Shown here one piece after another: positions 1 through 8,888 of a stretch of 64,000 nt of DNA. Each line of letters begins with the position of its first letter. Within the stretch, counting starts at the first letter, position 1. Source of the DNA: JACRLW01 sp050181465 (lineage in GTDB: Bacteria; Planctomycetota; UBA1135; UBA2386); contig JBFXDD010000001.1 in assembly GCA_050181465.1 (NCBI GenBank), positions 186,001 through 250,000 on the forward strand, read 5' to 3'. The notes under the pieces are model-generated. The model worked only from the letters and a program-made list of their open reading frames with translations, was not told the origin of the DNA and ran no database searches. The translations under genes and the position numbers were made by a program.

Positions 1-2323
1 GATGTCCACCGCCGAAGTCGAGGGCATCGAACGCTATGCGCCGCCGATTCCAAACGTGGTCACCGGGCACGTGCTCACGCGGGAGAAGCATCCGGATGCC
101 GACAAGCTCTCGATCACGACCGTCGATGCCGGCGTGGGGGAGACTTTGCAGATCGTCTGCGGCGCACCCAACGTCGCTGCCGGTCAGAAGGTGGTGATCG
201 CGCTGCCCGGTGCGAGCTTGCCGGGCGGGCTGACCATCAAGAAGGCCAAGATTCGCGGCGCCGAGAGCTGCGGGATGATCTGCTCGGAGTCCGAGCTGGC
301 ATTGTCGACAAGCAGCTCCGGCATCCTGGTTCTCGACTCCGCCACGCCCATCGGCAAACCGTACGACGAAGCACTCGGTGTCGGTGATCACGTGATCGAG
401 ATCGACAACAAGTCGATCAATCATCGACCCGATCTGTGGGGACACGTCGGCATCGCTCGCGAGTTGGCGGCGATCCTCGGTCGCCCGTTGCGCGCCGAGG
501 TGCCGCCCTTCGCGATCCCGTCGTCCGGCGACAGTCCGCGCATCGAGATCGCCGACCTGGATGCCTGTCCTCGCTACATGGGGCTGTGGATCGACGGCGT
601 GCGAGCCGCACCGTCGCCGAACTGGTTGCGATGGGCGCTGGCCGCAGTCGGCCAGCGCAGCATCGATCTGCTCGTCGACCTGACGAACTTCGTCATGCTC
701 GATCTCGGCCAACCGCTGCATGCCTTCGACGCCGACAAGCTCGCAGGGCGAACGATCGGCGTTCGCTTCGCGCGCAGCGGCGAGCGGATGGTCACGCTCG
801 ACGGCGTCGACCGTGAGCTTCGCGAGCGAGACCTCTTGATCGTCGCCGACGACCGACCCGCGGCCCTCGCGGGGGTCATGGGCGGCGAGACGACCAAGGT
901 CGATTCCTCGACTCGCGCCATCCTGCTCGAGTCGGCGAACTTCCACCCGGCAACCATTCGGCGCACGAGCACGCGACTGGGTCTGCGCAGCGATGCCAGC
1001 GCTCGCTACGAGAAGTCGTTGGATCCGACGCTCTGCGAACTCGCGGCGCATCGCTTCCTCGGCTTGCTCGCGGCGGAACTGCCCGACCTCCACGTTCGCG
1101 GCCCCATCGCGGATCCCGCGGCGTGGCGCTACGAGCCCAAGCGGGTGACGCTGCGCAAAGCGCGGCTCGATCAGAAGCTCGGCGTGACCCTGCCCGGGCG
1201 CGACGTGCGCGGAATCCTCGAGCGATTGTCGTTCCAGATCGTCGAGACCGACGGCGACCGCCTCGACGTGATCGTCCCGAGCTTCCGCGCCACGAAGGAC
1301 ATCGCGATCGAGGACGACCTGATCGAAGAGGTCGGCCGGATGTTCCGTTACGACAACATCCCCGAGATCCCGCTGCGCAGCGCGATCGCCGTGCCGGAAC
1401 GGAACCGCGAGCTTTGGCTGTGCCGCGCGCTCGCCGAGTTGAGTGCCACCGAACTGGGTGCGCACGAGGTCTACAACTACAGCTTCCTCGCCGACGCCCT
1501 CCTGGAGGCCACCGGTCTCGCCGCATCACCGGCGGTGCGCGTCACGAACCCGGTCGCCCCGGAGATCGCGCGGATCCGCCGCCACGTGCTGCCGAGTCTG
1601 CTCGGCTCCTTGCGAGGGGATCTGCGCCGAGTGCCCGAGGTGCTCCTCTTCGAAGACGGCAAGGGCTATCACCCCGAGCATCGCGACGAGCACGATCTGC
1701 CCCGAGAGGTCCGCGAGTTCGCCTTCGCCTTCGCGCGCCGTGGCGGGGCCCATCCCTACGCGGAGCTGCGCGACGGCCTGACTCAGATCCTCGAGCGACT
1801 CGGCCATCCGCCGACGATCCGCGAGCGACTGGCGTCGCCGCCGTCGTTCGCGCATCCCGGTCGAACCGCCCGCATCGACTGCGGCTCGACCCCGATCGGT
1901 TACGTCGGACACCTCCATCCCAAGGTCGCGCGTGACCTGGATCTCGACGCCTCGGTGGCGATCGCCACGATCGATGTCCGTGCACTTCTCGGCACCGCCG
2001 AGACGCCGGCGCGCTACCGGCCGCTGTCCGCCTTCCCGCCGCAACCGGTGGACGTGGCTTTGAGCGTTCCGCGCAGCACGTCCGTGGCTGCTGCCACCGA
2101 CTTCCTCCGTGCGATGGGCCGTCACGGTGGCGAAGACCTCGTCGACTCGGTCGAACTGTTCGAGACCTACGAGGGGGAAGGGATTCCAGCGGGACACCGC
2201 AGCCTGAACTTCACCGTCGTGCTGCTCTCCAGGACGCGCACGCTGAGCGGCAAGGACGAAGAGTCCTACCTCGATCGAGTGCGGCGCGGCGCCGACGAGA
2301 TCGGTGCGACGATGCGCGGCTGA
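1..2323 (+). CDS. pheT: Phenylalanine-tRNA ligase beta subunit, 5'-truncated by window edge
   Basis: Large subunit of the alpha2-beta2 enzyme that charges tRNA-Phe in the cytoplasm. The visible 773 residues start inside the usual N-terminus: the family normally has about 40 more residues before the ...VEGIE stretch, so the true start lies upstream of the window and the ATG at base 2 is internal. Domains in order: EMAP-like tRNA-binding domain (about 15-125, with HPDADKL), B3/B4 editing domain (about 190-365), B5 domain (about 370-445), catalytic-like core (about 455-660) and C-terminal FDX-ACB anticodon-binding domain (about 675-773). It ends with TGA at 2321-2323. The pheS partner would be expected just upstream. 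Confidence 0.96.
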   Translation, partial: MSTAEVEGIERYAPPIPNVVTGHVLTREKHPDADKLSITTVDAGVGETLQIVCGAPNVAAGQKVVIALPGASLPGGLTIKKAKIRGAESCGMICSESELALSTSSSGILVLDSATPIGKPYDEALGVGDHVIEIDNKSINHRPDLWGHVGIARELAAILGRPLRAEVPPFAIPSSGDSPRIEIADLDACPRYMGLWIDGVRAAPSPNWLRWALAAVGQRSIDLLVDLTNFVMLDLGQPLHAFDADKLAGRTIGVRFARSGERMVTLDGVDRELRERDLLIVADDRPAALAGVMGGETTKVDSSTRAILLESANFHPATIRRTSTRLGLRSDASARYEKSLDPTLCELAAHRFLGLLAAELPDLHVRGPIADPAAWRYEPKRVTLRKARLDQKLGVTLPGRDVRGILERLSFQIVETDGDRLDVIVPSFRATKDIAIEDDLIEEVGRMFRYDNIPEIPLRSAIAVPERNRELWLCRALAELSATELGAHEVYNYSFLADALLEATGLAASPAVRVTNPVAPEIARIRRHVLPSLLGSLRGDLRRVPEVLLFEDGKGYHPEHRDEHDLPREVREFAFAFARRGGAHPYAELRDGLTQILERLGHPPTIRERLASPPSFAHPGRTARIDCGSTPIGYVGHLHPKVARDLDLDASVAIATIDVRALLGTAETPARYRPLSAFPPQPVDVALSVPRSTSVAAATDFLRAMGRHGGEDLVDSVELFETYEGEGIPAGHRSLNFTVVLLSRTRTLSGKDEESYLDRVRRGADEIGATMRG

Positions 2324-2359
2324 GCGAAGCGCGAACCGACCCGGCGCAGGCTCGATCGA

Positions 2360-2929
2360 TCAGCCGATCGCCTCGCCTCGAACGCGGGCCGCGAGATCCA
2401 GCACGAAGCGCGCAGTGAGTCCCCACAGCACGCGGTCGTCGCGAAGGAACTGCCACACCGGGCCGCGGCCCGGATGACCAGGCATCGGTCCGCGAATCCA
2501 CCGTGTCGGCTCCATCAGCTCAGGCAGCGGCCACAGCAGCAGTTCGGCGACCTCGCCGGGATCGGGGCGCAGTCGTGCCGAGGTTTCCACCCGTGCGACG
2601 ACGACCTCGACGTGAAAGCCGCCGATGCTGCCGCGCGGCGGCAGGCTGCCGAGCGGGGTGACCAGCTCAGGATCGAGCGCGATCTCTTCCGCGCTCTCGC
2701 GCAGGGCACATTCGAGCGGCGATTCGCCGCCCTCGCGCGCACCACCGGGAAACGCGATCTGACCTGGGTGGCTGGGGAGGTCGTCGCGGCGGCGCGTCAA
2801 CACCAAGTGATCGCGATCATCCACCGCGAGGATGGGGACGAGCACGGCTGCGAGGCGACTCGATGCCGTCGCACCAAAGGTCAGCGGCAACGCATCGAGC
2901 CGGCGCGCGAGCTCGAGGTCGTCGATCAC
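2360..2929 (-). CDS. NUDIX hydrolase, CoA-diphosphatase-like
   Basis: A 189-residue NUDIX pyrophosphohydrolase. The stretch LTRRRDDLPSHPGQIAFPGG matches the extra motif that precedes the Nudix box in CoA diphosphatases (NudL/PCD1 type), so coenzyme A or acyl-CoA is the likely substrate. The Nudix box follows with the catalytic E residues (RESAEE), but the canonical Gly near its end is Ala. I chose the GTG at 2929 because it overlaps the TGA of the upstream methyltransferase as GTGA, the usual sign of translational coupling. A GTG or ATG further upstream (2974) would add 15 residues but overlap the neighbour by 49 bases. Confidence 0.85.
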   Translation of the reverse strand: MIDDLELARRLDALPLTFGATASSRLAAVLVPILAVDDRDHLVLTRRRDDLPSHPGQIAFPGGAREGGESPLECALRESAEEIALDPELVTPLGSLPPRGSIGGFHVEVVVARVETSARLRPDPGEVAELLLWPLPELMEPTRWIRGPMPGHPGRGPVWQFLRDDRVLWGLTARFVLDLAARVRGEAIG

Positions 2930-4086
2930 CGCACCTCCAAGAGGATCGCCTTCAGGTAGCGCGTCTCCGGACACTCGAGTGCCACGGGATGATCCGGCCC
3001 GGCGCCGAAGCTGCCGAGGACTCGCACGTCACGCCCGGCTTCGACGGCGGCATCGCGCAAGATCGCGAGGAACGCGTTCTCCGCGAGCGCACCGGAACAG
3101 GAGCAGGTGAACACCAGAGTGCCGGGCTTCGCGCGACGAAACGCGAGCTGATTGAGATCGAAGTAGCGTCGGCTGCCCGCCTCGAGTTCGTCCTTGCCGT
3201 TCGCCCACTTGGGCGGATCGAGGATCATCAGATCGAACGCGCCGAGAGCGGCGCCACGCAGCGCGTCGAAGGCGTCGTCGTGACGAGTCTCGACACGGAG
3301 GTGATTCCGCTTGGCGTTCGCGTCCGTGCGCGCCACCGATTCCTCGTCGAGATCGATCGCCAACACCGACTTGGCGCCGTTGCGTGCGGCATGCATCGCG
3401 AAGCCGCCGGCATTGCAGCAGAGGTCGAGGACGCGCCGCCCTTTCGCGAGATCGCCGATGCGCCGGCGATTGTCGCGTTGATCGGCGAAGAAGCCGGTCT
3501 TGTGGCCCTGCCCCGCGACCACGGCATAGCGGATGCCGTGTTCGACGACCTCGACCTCGACGCGCGGCGGACGCGGGACCGCCTCGAGTCCCTCGCGCGC
3601 CTTCGCGGTCTCATCGAGGGTCAGGACGAGCTTCGACTTCGGGAAGCGCGCCAGCAGGTGCTCACCGATCGCATCGATGTTTCGCTGCATGCCCAAGGCG
3701 AACACCTGCGCCACGATCGCATCACCCAGACGATCGAGGATCAGGCCGGAGAGGCCGTCGCCCTCGGCGTGGACCAGGCGGTAGCCGTTGCTCACGGCAC
3801 GCAGGTCGAGGACATCGTGACGGAGTGCGATCGCCGCATCGAGTCGCGCGCGCAGGAGGACGAGGATGTCGTCACCCGCTGGTTCCTCGCCGGCACGGGC
3901 GAGCATGCGCAGCGCCAGTTCCGTGCGCGGGTTGTAGAAGCCGATTCCGACCGGACGATCGTCGCGATCTTGGACCCGCACGGCGCCGCCGGCGGTCAAG
4001 GGGCTTTCCGGCTTCTGGATCATCTTGCGATAGAACCAGGGATGGCGGCCGTGGACGCGGATCTTCAGACGAATGGTCGGCAGCAC
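2926..4086 (-). CDS. rlmI: Class I SAM-dependent rRNA (cytosine-C5) methyltransferase, RlmI-like
   Basis: A 386-residue enzyme of the RlmI (YccW) family, which methylates a cytosine in 23S rRNA (C1962 in E. coli). The N-terminus is PUA-like (residues 5-70). The family-specific GHKTGFFADQRDNR segment is at about 194-207, SAM motif I (VLDLCCNAGGFA) at 219-230, motif IV (ILDPPKW) near 290, and the catalytic cysteines in TCSCSG near 333. The start is GTG. A weak TACAAC box lies immediately upstream (4094-4099), so the message may be almost leaderless. It is co-transcribed with the NUDIX gene through a GTGA overlap. The gene symbol is by family assignment; the exact target base is inferred. Confidence 0.88.
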   Translation of the reverse strand: MLPTIRLKIRVHGRHPWFYRKMIQKPESPLTAGGAVRVQDRDDRPVGIGFYNPRTELALRMLARAGEEPAGDDILVLLRARLDAAIALRHDVLDLRAVSNGYRLVHAEGDGLSGLILDRLGDAIVAQVFALGMQRNIDAIGEHLLARFPKSKLVLTLDETAKAREGLEAVPRPPRVEVEVVEHGIRYAVVAGQGHKTGFFADQRDNRRRIGDLAKGRRVLDLCCNAGGFAMHAARNGAKSVLAIDLDEESVARTDANAKRNHLRVETRHDDAFDALRGAALGAFDLMILDPPKWANGKDELEAGSRRYFDLNQLAFRRAKPGTLVFTCSCSGALAENAFLAILRDAAVEAGRDVRVLGSFGAGPDHPVALECPETRYLKAILLEVR

Positions 4087-4129
4087 GGGGAGGGTTGTAG
4101 TCGACCATCGCGCCCTCTTTCATGCCCGC

Positions 4130-4567
4130 GTGCATCTTCGTTTCGGTTGGACTTCTCGATCGCTTGTCCTCATGGCGCTCGGCCTGCTCGGCGGTTGTGC
4201 GCGCGAGACTCCGATCCTCGCCGACTTGCCGGCCTTTGCGGGCAGCCTCCAGATCGTCACCGAGGGTGACGGCGAGGGTCGTCGCCTGGTCGGGCACTTG
4301 CAGTTCGATCGCGCGGCGAAGACCACTCGCTTCGCACCGACTGTGCCGGGGGGCTCGCCGCCGGTCGAGTTGGTGCACGACGGCACCACGCTCTCCAAGT
4401 CGGTCGGCGGCAATCCCGCGGCTCTCGAACTGACCGATGAGGCCGACTTCGCGCTGGTGACGATGGTGTTGAGCGCGAAGCCGACCGGGGTGGATGTGGT
4501 CGAGCGCGGACCCGGTCGCTGCGTGCTCGCGCTGGGTGAGCGGCGACTGCGGATCGAGTGGAAGTGA
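4130..4567 (+). CDS. Small lipoprotein of unknown function
   Basis: Encodes about 145 residues with a short signal peptide ending in a lipobox (LLGGC), so it is probably lipid-anchored. I recognise no catalytic motif after the Cys; the mature part of about 120 residues is predicted to be mostly beta. A GTG at 4130 gives a 22-residue signal before the Cys. The upstream ATG at 4073 overlaps the divergent methyltransferase start and spoils the signal peptide, and the ATG at 4172 is too close to the lipobox. The role is unknown. Confidence 0.6.
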   Translation: MHLRFGWTSRSLVLMALGLLGGCARETPILADLPAFAGSLQIVTEGDGEGRRLVGHLQFDRAAKTTRFAPTVPGGSPPVELVHDGTTLSKSVGGNPAALELTDEADFALVTMVLSAKPTGVDVVERGPGRCVLALGERRLRIEWK

Positions 4568-4664
4568 GACGACCGCCGTCTGCGATATCGCCATGCGATG
4601 GCGCGGAGAGGCTTTGACGGGTGCGATCCTTGGTTTCCGAACCGACACGGTCCACCGTCTCGGG

Positions 4665-4670
4665 CTAGAC
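4665..4670 (+). promoter_or_regulatory. Putative -10 box TAGACT
   Basis: GC-TAGACT ends six bases before the GTG at 4677, matching the short-leader pattern seen before many genes here. No convincing -35 box is visible. Confidence 0.4.
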
Positions 4671-4676
4671 TGGCGT

Positions 4677-5162
4677 GTGCAAAGCCTGGAACTGGAGACC
4701 GAGTTGTTCCCCGCCGACGTGGAGCTGGCCATCGAAGGCGCTCGGATCTTCGATCGCCGCCGCCGACCGACCCCGTTCCTCTCCCGTTACACCTTCTTCG
4801 GGGGCCGTCGCCGCAGTCCAGGTCGCCGCCCCGACGACCCTCGCGCCGTCTTCGTCGATGTACACGGCACGCGCCTGTTTGCGGTCGTGATCGCGATCGT
4901 CGCACTGAACATTCTCGACGCCTGGTTCACGGTGCTGTTCCTTTCGCATGGCGGGCAGGAACTCAACCCGGTGGTGGACTCCGTGCTCCGCATGGGCACC
5001 TGGCCGTTTCTCGCGCTGAAGAGCGTCGGTATCGGCTTCTGCGTGGGCATCTTGACGATCGCCAAGAACTTCCCCTACGCGCGGTTCGGGCTCGCCTTCG
5101 TCTTCGCCGGCTACACCGCGCTGCTCGGCTGGCACCTCTGGCTGTATGCGCATCTCGACTGA
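4677..5162 (+). CDS. DUF5658-like integral membrane protein
   Basis: About 161 residues. The first 60 are charged and probably cytoplasmic (RRRRPTP, RRRSPGRRP). Three or four hydrophobic helices follow: residues around 68-88 (VVIAIVALNILDAWFTVLF), 105-128 and 138-158. The pattern LNILDAWFTVLFLSHGG followed by E-LNPVV and a second LALK-VGIG helix matches the DUF5658 family of small membrane proteins of unknown function. I chose the GTG at 4677 because a TAGACT box lies directly before it and longer starts would overlap the lipoprotein gene. Confidence 0.65.
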   Translation: MQSLELETELFPADVELAIEGARIFDRRRRPTPFLSRYTFFGGRRRSPGRRPDDPRAVFVDVHGTRLFAVVIAIVALNILDAWFTVLFLSHGGQELNPVVDSVLRMGTWPFLALKSVGIGFCVGILTIAKNFPYARFGLAFVFAGYTALLGWHLWLYAHLD

Positions 5163-5364
5163 GTGAGTGCGCAAGGGGGCGCTCGCCCTGCCGTCAGCGA
5201 ACTTCGAATGCGATCCCCGGCACGGCTGCCGTGCACTGGAACGGAGAATGGGGAACGAACGGGGATGCCAACCCGAGTCGCCTTTGCGCCGCTGGTGACA
5301 TCGACCGTCACGCTGCAGCCCCCGGAGACGGTCGACGACACGCCCAGGCCGGGTGAGCCCTGCG

Positions 5365-5655
5365 TCACCGGGAGGCCCTGAGGGCCTCGATGTCAGGATG
5401 GCCCGCCGCGCTCGCATTCCCGTTGGCCGGAGCCGCGTCCACCGGATGCGGAAGCAGTGGGGCCACTTCGCGACGGCGATCGACGGCGAACCCACATATC
5501 GACTCCGCGAGCCGTGCGACTCGAAGCTCACCCTTTCGCCCGCCGCCGAGTCCGGCGAGAAAGGCCCCGACACTGGTCGCGGCGGCAATCGACAACCAAC
5601 GCCGTCGCGTGAGACGGGAAGCTTCCTTCGGTGGGGACGTCGGACCCCAGAGCAA
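5365..5655 (-). pseudogene. Possible remnant of a secreted-protein gene with Tat-like signal
   Basis: Reading leftward from a TTG at 5655, a 96-codon frame begins with an export-type signal (LTRRRWLSIAAATSV then AFLAGLGGG), resembling a Tat signal with a twin-arginine run. It stops at 5365. At that point a GTG overlaps the stop (GTGA) and opens a second frame running to 5111. A third frame between about 5260 and 5190 ends plausibly as GIAFEVR. This looks like the signal-bearing start and scrambled remainder of a decayed exported-protein gene, but a small intact gene is not excluded. The start abuts the repeat at 5659. Confidence 0.25.
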
Positions 5656-5658
5656 CTC

Positions 5659-5836
5659 GCCCGGATGACTCGTGAACTCCTACTGCGATCGCCGCAGGTC
5701 GCGCCCGGCGTCGTCGCTGCGTCGGCTCCTCCCTGGCAGCGTAGCTACCGCTACGCTTCGGTCGTCGACCGACGCAGCTCCTTGCCAGTCATCGACCTGC
5801 GGCGATCTCGCGACGACGTTCACGAGTCATCCGGGC
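5659..5836 (+). repeat. 178-bp palindromic intergenic repeat, copy 1
   Basis: Full-length copy, orientation A (the arm reading ...CTACTGCGATCGCC is leftmost). The ends GCCCGGATGACTCGTGAAC and its reverse complement match perfectly. An inner inverted repeat (GATCGCCGCAGGTCG) and central hairpins (AGCGTAGC-TACC-GCTACGCT and TCGGTCGTCGACCGA) follow. It lies between a possible gene remnant and asnB. Confidence 0.9.
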
Positions 5837-5925
5837 CAGACCGGTTCGAGTGGCAAGCTGGACCTCCGAGTGAGACGAGCGGGCGCGAGGAGCGACCGAT
5901 CGGCGGCCGGGGTCAACGACCGCGC

Positions 5926-5931
5926 TAAGCT
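5926..5931 (+). promoter_or_regulatory. Putative -10 box TAAGCT for asnB
   Basis: GC-TAAGCT ends nine bases before the GTG start at 5941. A transcript would begin about at the start codon. Confidence 0.45.
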
Positions 5932-5940
5932 CCATCCCAC

Positions 5941-7716
5941 GTGTGCGGCATCCTCGGCGTTCGACGAAGCTTCTGCTCGGATCCGGCACGGATCCGCGCT
6001 GCCATGGCCGCGCTCGCGTGGCGCGGCCGCGACGATGCGCGCCTCGTGACCGTGGGCGCGTGGAGCCTGGGCGTCGCGCGCCTCGCGATCAGCGACCTGG
6101 AGTCGCCGCAGCCCGTGATCGACCCAGAGCAGGGGACCGTCGCCGCACTCAACGGCTTCGTCGCGACCTGGACCGCCGATCGCGCCCGCTTCGCATCGGC
6201 GATGCGCAGTGAGAACGACGCCGAACTCATCTTGCACCGCTTCGAGGCCGACGGCCCTCGATCGCTCGCCAATCTCGAGGGACACCACGCGCTCGCACGC
6301 ATCGACCCGCGGAGCCAAGAGGTCTGGCTCGGTGTCGACCGCTTTGGGGAGAAGCCCTTGTACGCCGTGGAGCAGGACGGCGGGCTGGTTGCCTTCGCAT
6401 CGACGCTGGGCGCCCTCGAAGCGCTCGGCGTTCGATTCACGCCGTGCGAGGACGCACTCGCGCGCACGCTCACCTTCGGCTTCGGCGCGCGCGTCGTATG
6501 CCGCGACCCTCGGCAGCGTCTACACGATGACCTGCGGGGACTCTGGTGCGCGCGGGACCGCGGCGCCCTTCGCCGCGAGGACTCCGCACCAACCGCCACG
6601 CCGCACGACACCCGCGATCTCGCGGCCGAGCTTCGCGAGGCGACCACGCGCTGCGCCACGGCGGTCGTCGACGTCGCGCTCGCGCTCTCGGGCGGAATCG
6701 ACAGCGCGGTGTTGGGCGTCGCACTGCGTGACGCCGGCTTCGCCCCGGCTGCGTATCAGGCCGCGTTCCTCGGCACCGACCGCTCTGAGCGCGCGCGCGC
6801 GCGGACGGTCGCGGAGTCGCTCGGCTTGGCCTTCCGCACGGTGGATCTCGGCGTGCGCGTTCTCGACGAGCTGCCGAACCTGGCCCGCAACGCGAGTGTC
6901 CCGCTCAGCGACCCCTCGATCCTCGCCGTGCACGCACTCGCTCACGCCGTCGCCGCAGACGGCGCCCGCGTGCTGCTTTCCGGCGAAGGTGCCGATGAGT
7001 TGCTGCTCGGTTACCCGCGACATCGCGCCGCAGCGAGCCTTCGCTTCCGTCGTCGACTGCCCGAGTTCTTGGCGAGGCCGATCCTTCGTCGCTCCCGCAA
7101 AATGACCCGCACCTGGCGTTGGTTGCGCGCGGCCGCGAGCGACTGTCCCGGCGATCGTCTCCTGGAGATCAGCACACCACGATGGCGCCAGGAACTCGGC
7201 GTGCGCGTTGCACTCGATCTGCCGAGCCGCGGCGCGGGGAAGGCCGACGTGTCCGATTCGCCGTGGGAGAGCCTTCGTCATCTCGAACTCGAGCATTACC
7301 TGCGCCTCGACCTGCTGCCGAAGGTCGACGTCGCGACACTGAGCGCCCAAGTCGAAGCGCGCGCGCCCTTCCTCGATGCTCGTCTCGCGCAGCATCTCCT
7401 CGCCATCCCGGCGTCTGCGGTGTTCGGCAAGCGTCCCCTGCGCGACGCCTACGCCGCCCGACTGCCGCGCGGTCATTTCACCCAGCGCAAGCGCGGCTTT
7501 GCCGTGCCGATCGATCGCTTGTGGCGAGAACACGATCTGCTCGCCGACATCCTCACGGATCGGCGCACCCTCGAGCGCGAGGAACTCGATCGCGCGCAAC
7601 TGCGCCGCACAATCGATGAGCAACGCGGCGGCAGCGGCCATGCCGCACATCCGCTCTACGCGCTGGCAGCCTTCGAGCTGTGGCGGCGTGCGCGTGAGGA
7701 GCACAACTCACCGTGA
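5941..7716 (+). CDS. asnB: Asparagine synthase (glutamine-hydrolysing)-like amidotransferase
   Basis: 591 residues. The GTG start is followed at once by Cys2, the class II glutaminase nucleophile (M-CGILG), which fixes the start. The N-terminal Ntn glutaminase domain covers about 1-210. The ATP-pyrophosphatase synthetase domain follows, with the PP-loop SGGIDSA near residue 249 and the downstream SGEGADELLLGYPRH motif. Family members make asparagine or amidate sugars and peptides in surface-glycan clusters. The GTGA overlap with the following glycosyltransferase gene favours a glycan-related role, but plain asparagine synthesis is possible. The sequence is diverged in the region 190-240. Confidence 0.85.
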   Translation: MCGILGVRRSFCSDPARIRAAMAALAWRGRDDARLVTVGAWSLGVARLAISDLESPQPVIDPEQGTVAALNGFVATWTADRARFASAMRSENDAELILHRFEADGPRSLANLEGHHALARIDPRSQEVWLGVDRFGEKPLYAVEQDGGLVAFASTLGALEALGVRFTPCEDALARTLTFGFGARVVCRDPRQRLHDDLRGLWCARDRGALRREDSAPTATPHDTRDLAAELREATTRCATAVVDVALALSGGIDSAVLGVALRDAGFAPAAYQAAFLGTDRSERARARTVAESLGLAFRTVDLGVRVLDELPNLARNASVPLSDPSILAVHALAHAVAADGARVLLSGEGADELLLGYPRHRAAASLRFRRRLPEFLARPILRRSRKMTRTWRWLRAAASDCPGDRLLEISTPRWRQELGVRVALDLPSRGAGKADVSDSPWESLRHLELEHYLRLDLLPKVDVATLSAQVEARAPFLDARLAQHLLAIPASAVFGKRPLRDAYAARLPRGHFTQRKRGFAVPIDRLWREHDLLADILTDRRTLEREELDRAQLRRTIDEQRGGSGHAAHPLYALAAFELWRRAREEHNSP

Positions 7717-8888
7717 AGATCCTCCGGGTGCTGACGCGACCGAACCTCGGTGGGCCGATGCGACAAGCGATCGCACTGTGGCACGCCTTCGCGAAACTGG
7801 GCCATTGCACCGTGCTCGCTGTGGGACGCTGCGAGGACGACGAGCCGGCACTGGATCCGAGCGCGTTCGGCATCGGCAAACTCGAGAGTCTCGACGCGGT
7901 GCGATCGGCCGAGCCAGGCGGTGGGTGGATCGAAGTTCCGCAGTTGAAACGCGGGATCGCGCCACTGGCGGATGCACGCAGCCAAGTGCGCTTGCGTGCC
8001 GTGATCGCAGCGTTCCAGCCTGACGTCGTACACAGTCACATGACCAAGGCCGGCGCACTCGCGCGCCGCGCCGCACGCGGACGAGTGCCGTGCGTCGCGC
8101 ACACCTTTCACGGTCTGGTGTTGCGCGATTACGCCGGCCCGATCGCAAGTCGGGCACTGCGCTGGCTCGAGCGATCCTTGGCGCGACATACCGACCTCCT
8201 GTTTGCCGTCAGCGATTCCTGTCGCGACGAGTTGGCGAGCCTCGGCGTCGCCGATCGCGTGCGCGTCGTGCCGACGGCGATCGAGTTCGACGCCCTGCGC
8301 CGATGGTCTCGCGCGGAAGCCCGCACCGCGCTCGGATTGCCGAGGAACGCGACGATCTTCGGCTTCCTCGGTCGCCTGGTGCCGATCAAACGACCCGAGT
8401 GGTTCGCGCACCTCCTGGAACGACGCCGCGACTTGATCGGCATCATGGTCGGTGATGGTCCGCTGCGAGCGAGTGTCGAGCGGAGCCGAGCCGCCACCGA
8501 GGGTCGTCTGCACCTGCGAACTTCGAGCGACGATCCGGGGTTGGTTCTCGCGGCGATCGACGCGCTGGTGTTGCCGAGTCGCCGAGAGGGTCATCCGCTG
8601 GTCGGGGTCGAGGCCGCAACCTTCGGTGTTCCGACGCTCGGCTTCCGAGTGCCGGGGCTCGTCGACTTGGCCGAGTCGACCGGCGACACGTGGCTCGCCG
8701 ATGCCGAGAGCGGCCTCGACGGCTTGGTGGAGGCGACCGCGCGTTACGTCGCCGCCGGATGCCCGCGGTCCAATGCCGACGTCGCCGCTCTGCGCGCGCG
8801 TCACGATCCGCTGGCCGTCGCGCGCCTTCTGGCCGAGGCCTACTTGTCGACGTTCTCTGCCAAGATCGGCGTGAGCTCGAAGCGCTGA
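7713..8888 (+). CDS. Glycosyltransferase family 4 (GT-B fold)
   Basis: 391 residues, translationally coupled to asnB through a GTGA overlap. N-terminal Rossmann half with the GGPMRQAIAL acceptor-side loop (about 13-22) and DVVHSHMTKAG (about 104-114). The C-terminal donor half carries FGFLGRLVPIKRPEW (about 215-229) and the EX7E-type site in SRREGHPLVGVEAATFG (about 288-304), typical of retaining GT4 enzymes using nucleotide sugars. The substrate is unknown. Its 3' end overlaps the convergent gene at 8840 by 49 bases. Confidence 0.9.
   Translation: MKILRVLTRPNLGGPMRQAIALWHAFAKLGHCTVLAVGRCEDDEPALDPSAFGIGKLESLDAVRSAEPGGGWIEVPQLKRGIAPLADARSQVRLRAVIAAFQPDVVHSHMTKAGALARRAARGRVPCVAHTFHGLVLRDYAGPIASRALRWLERSLARHTDLLFAVSDSCRDELASLGVADRVRVVPTAIEFDALRRWSRAEARTALGLPRNATIFGFLGRLVPIKRPEWFAHLLERRRDLIGIMVGDGPLRASVERSRAATEGRLHLRTSSDDPGLVLAAIDALVLPSRREGHPLVGVEAATFGVPTLGFRVPGLVDLAESTGDTWLADAESGLDGLVEATARYVAAGCPRSNADVAALRARHDPLAVARLLAEAYLSTFSAKIGVSSKR

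Noticed and set aside
4494..4676. Longer start for the DUF5658-like gene
   Set aside because: It would overlap the lipoprotein gene and adds a Cys/Ser-rich segment unlike the family; the GTG at 4677 follows a -10 box.
5659..5836. The repeat as a small protein gene
   Set aside because: Frames in the repeat differ between copies, have no start signal and are broken in several copies; the pattern conserved is pairing, not coding.
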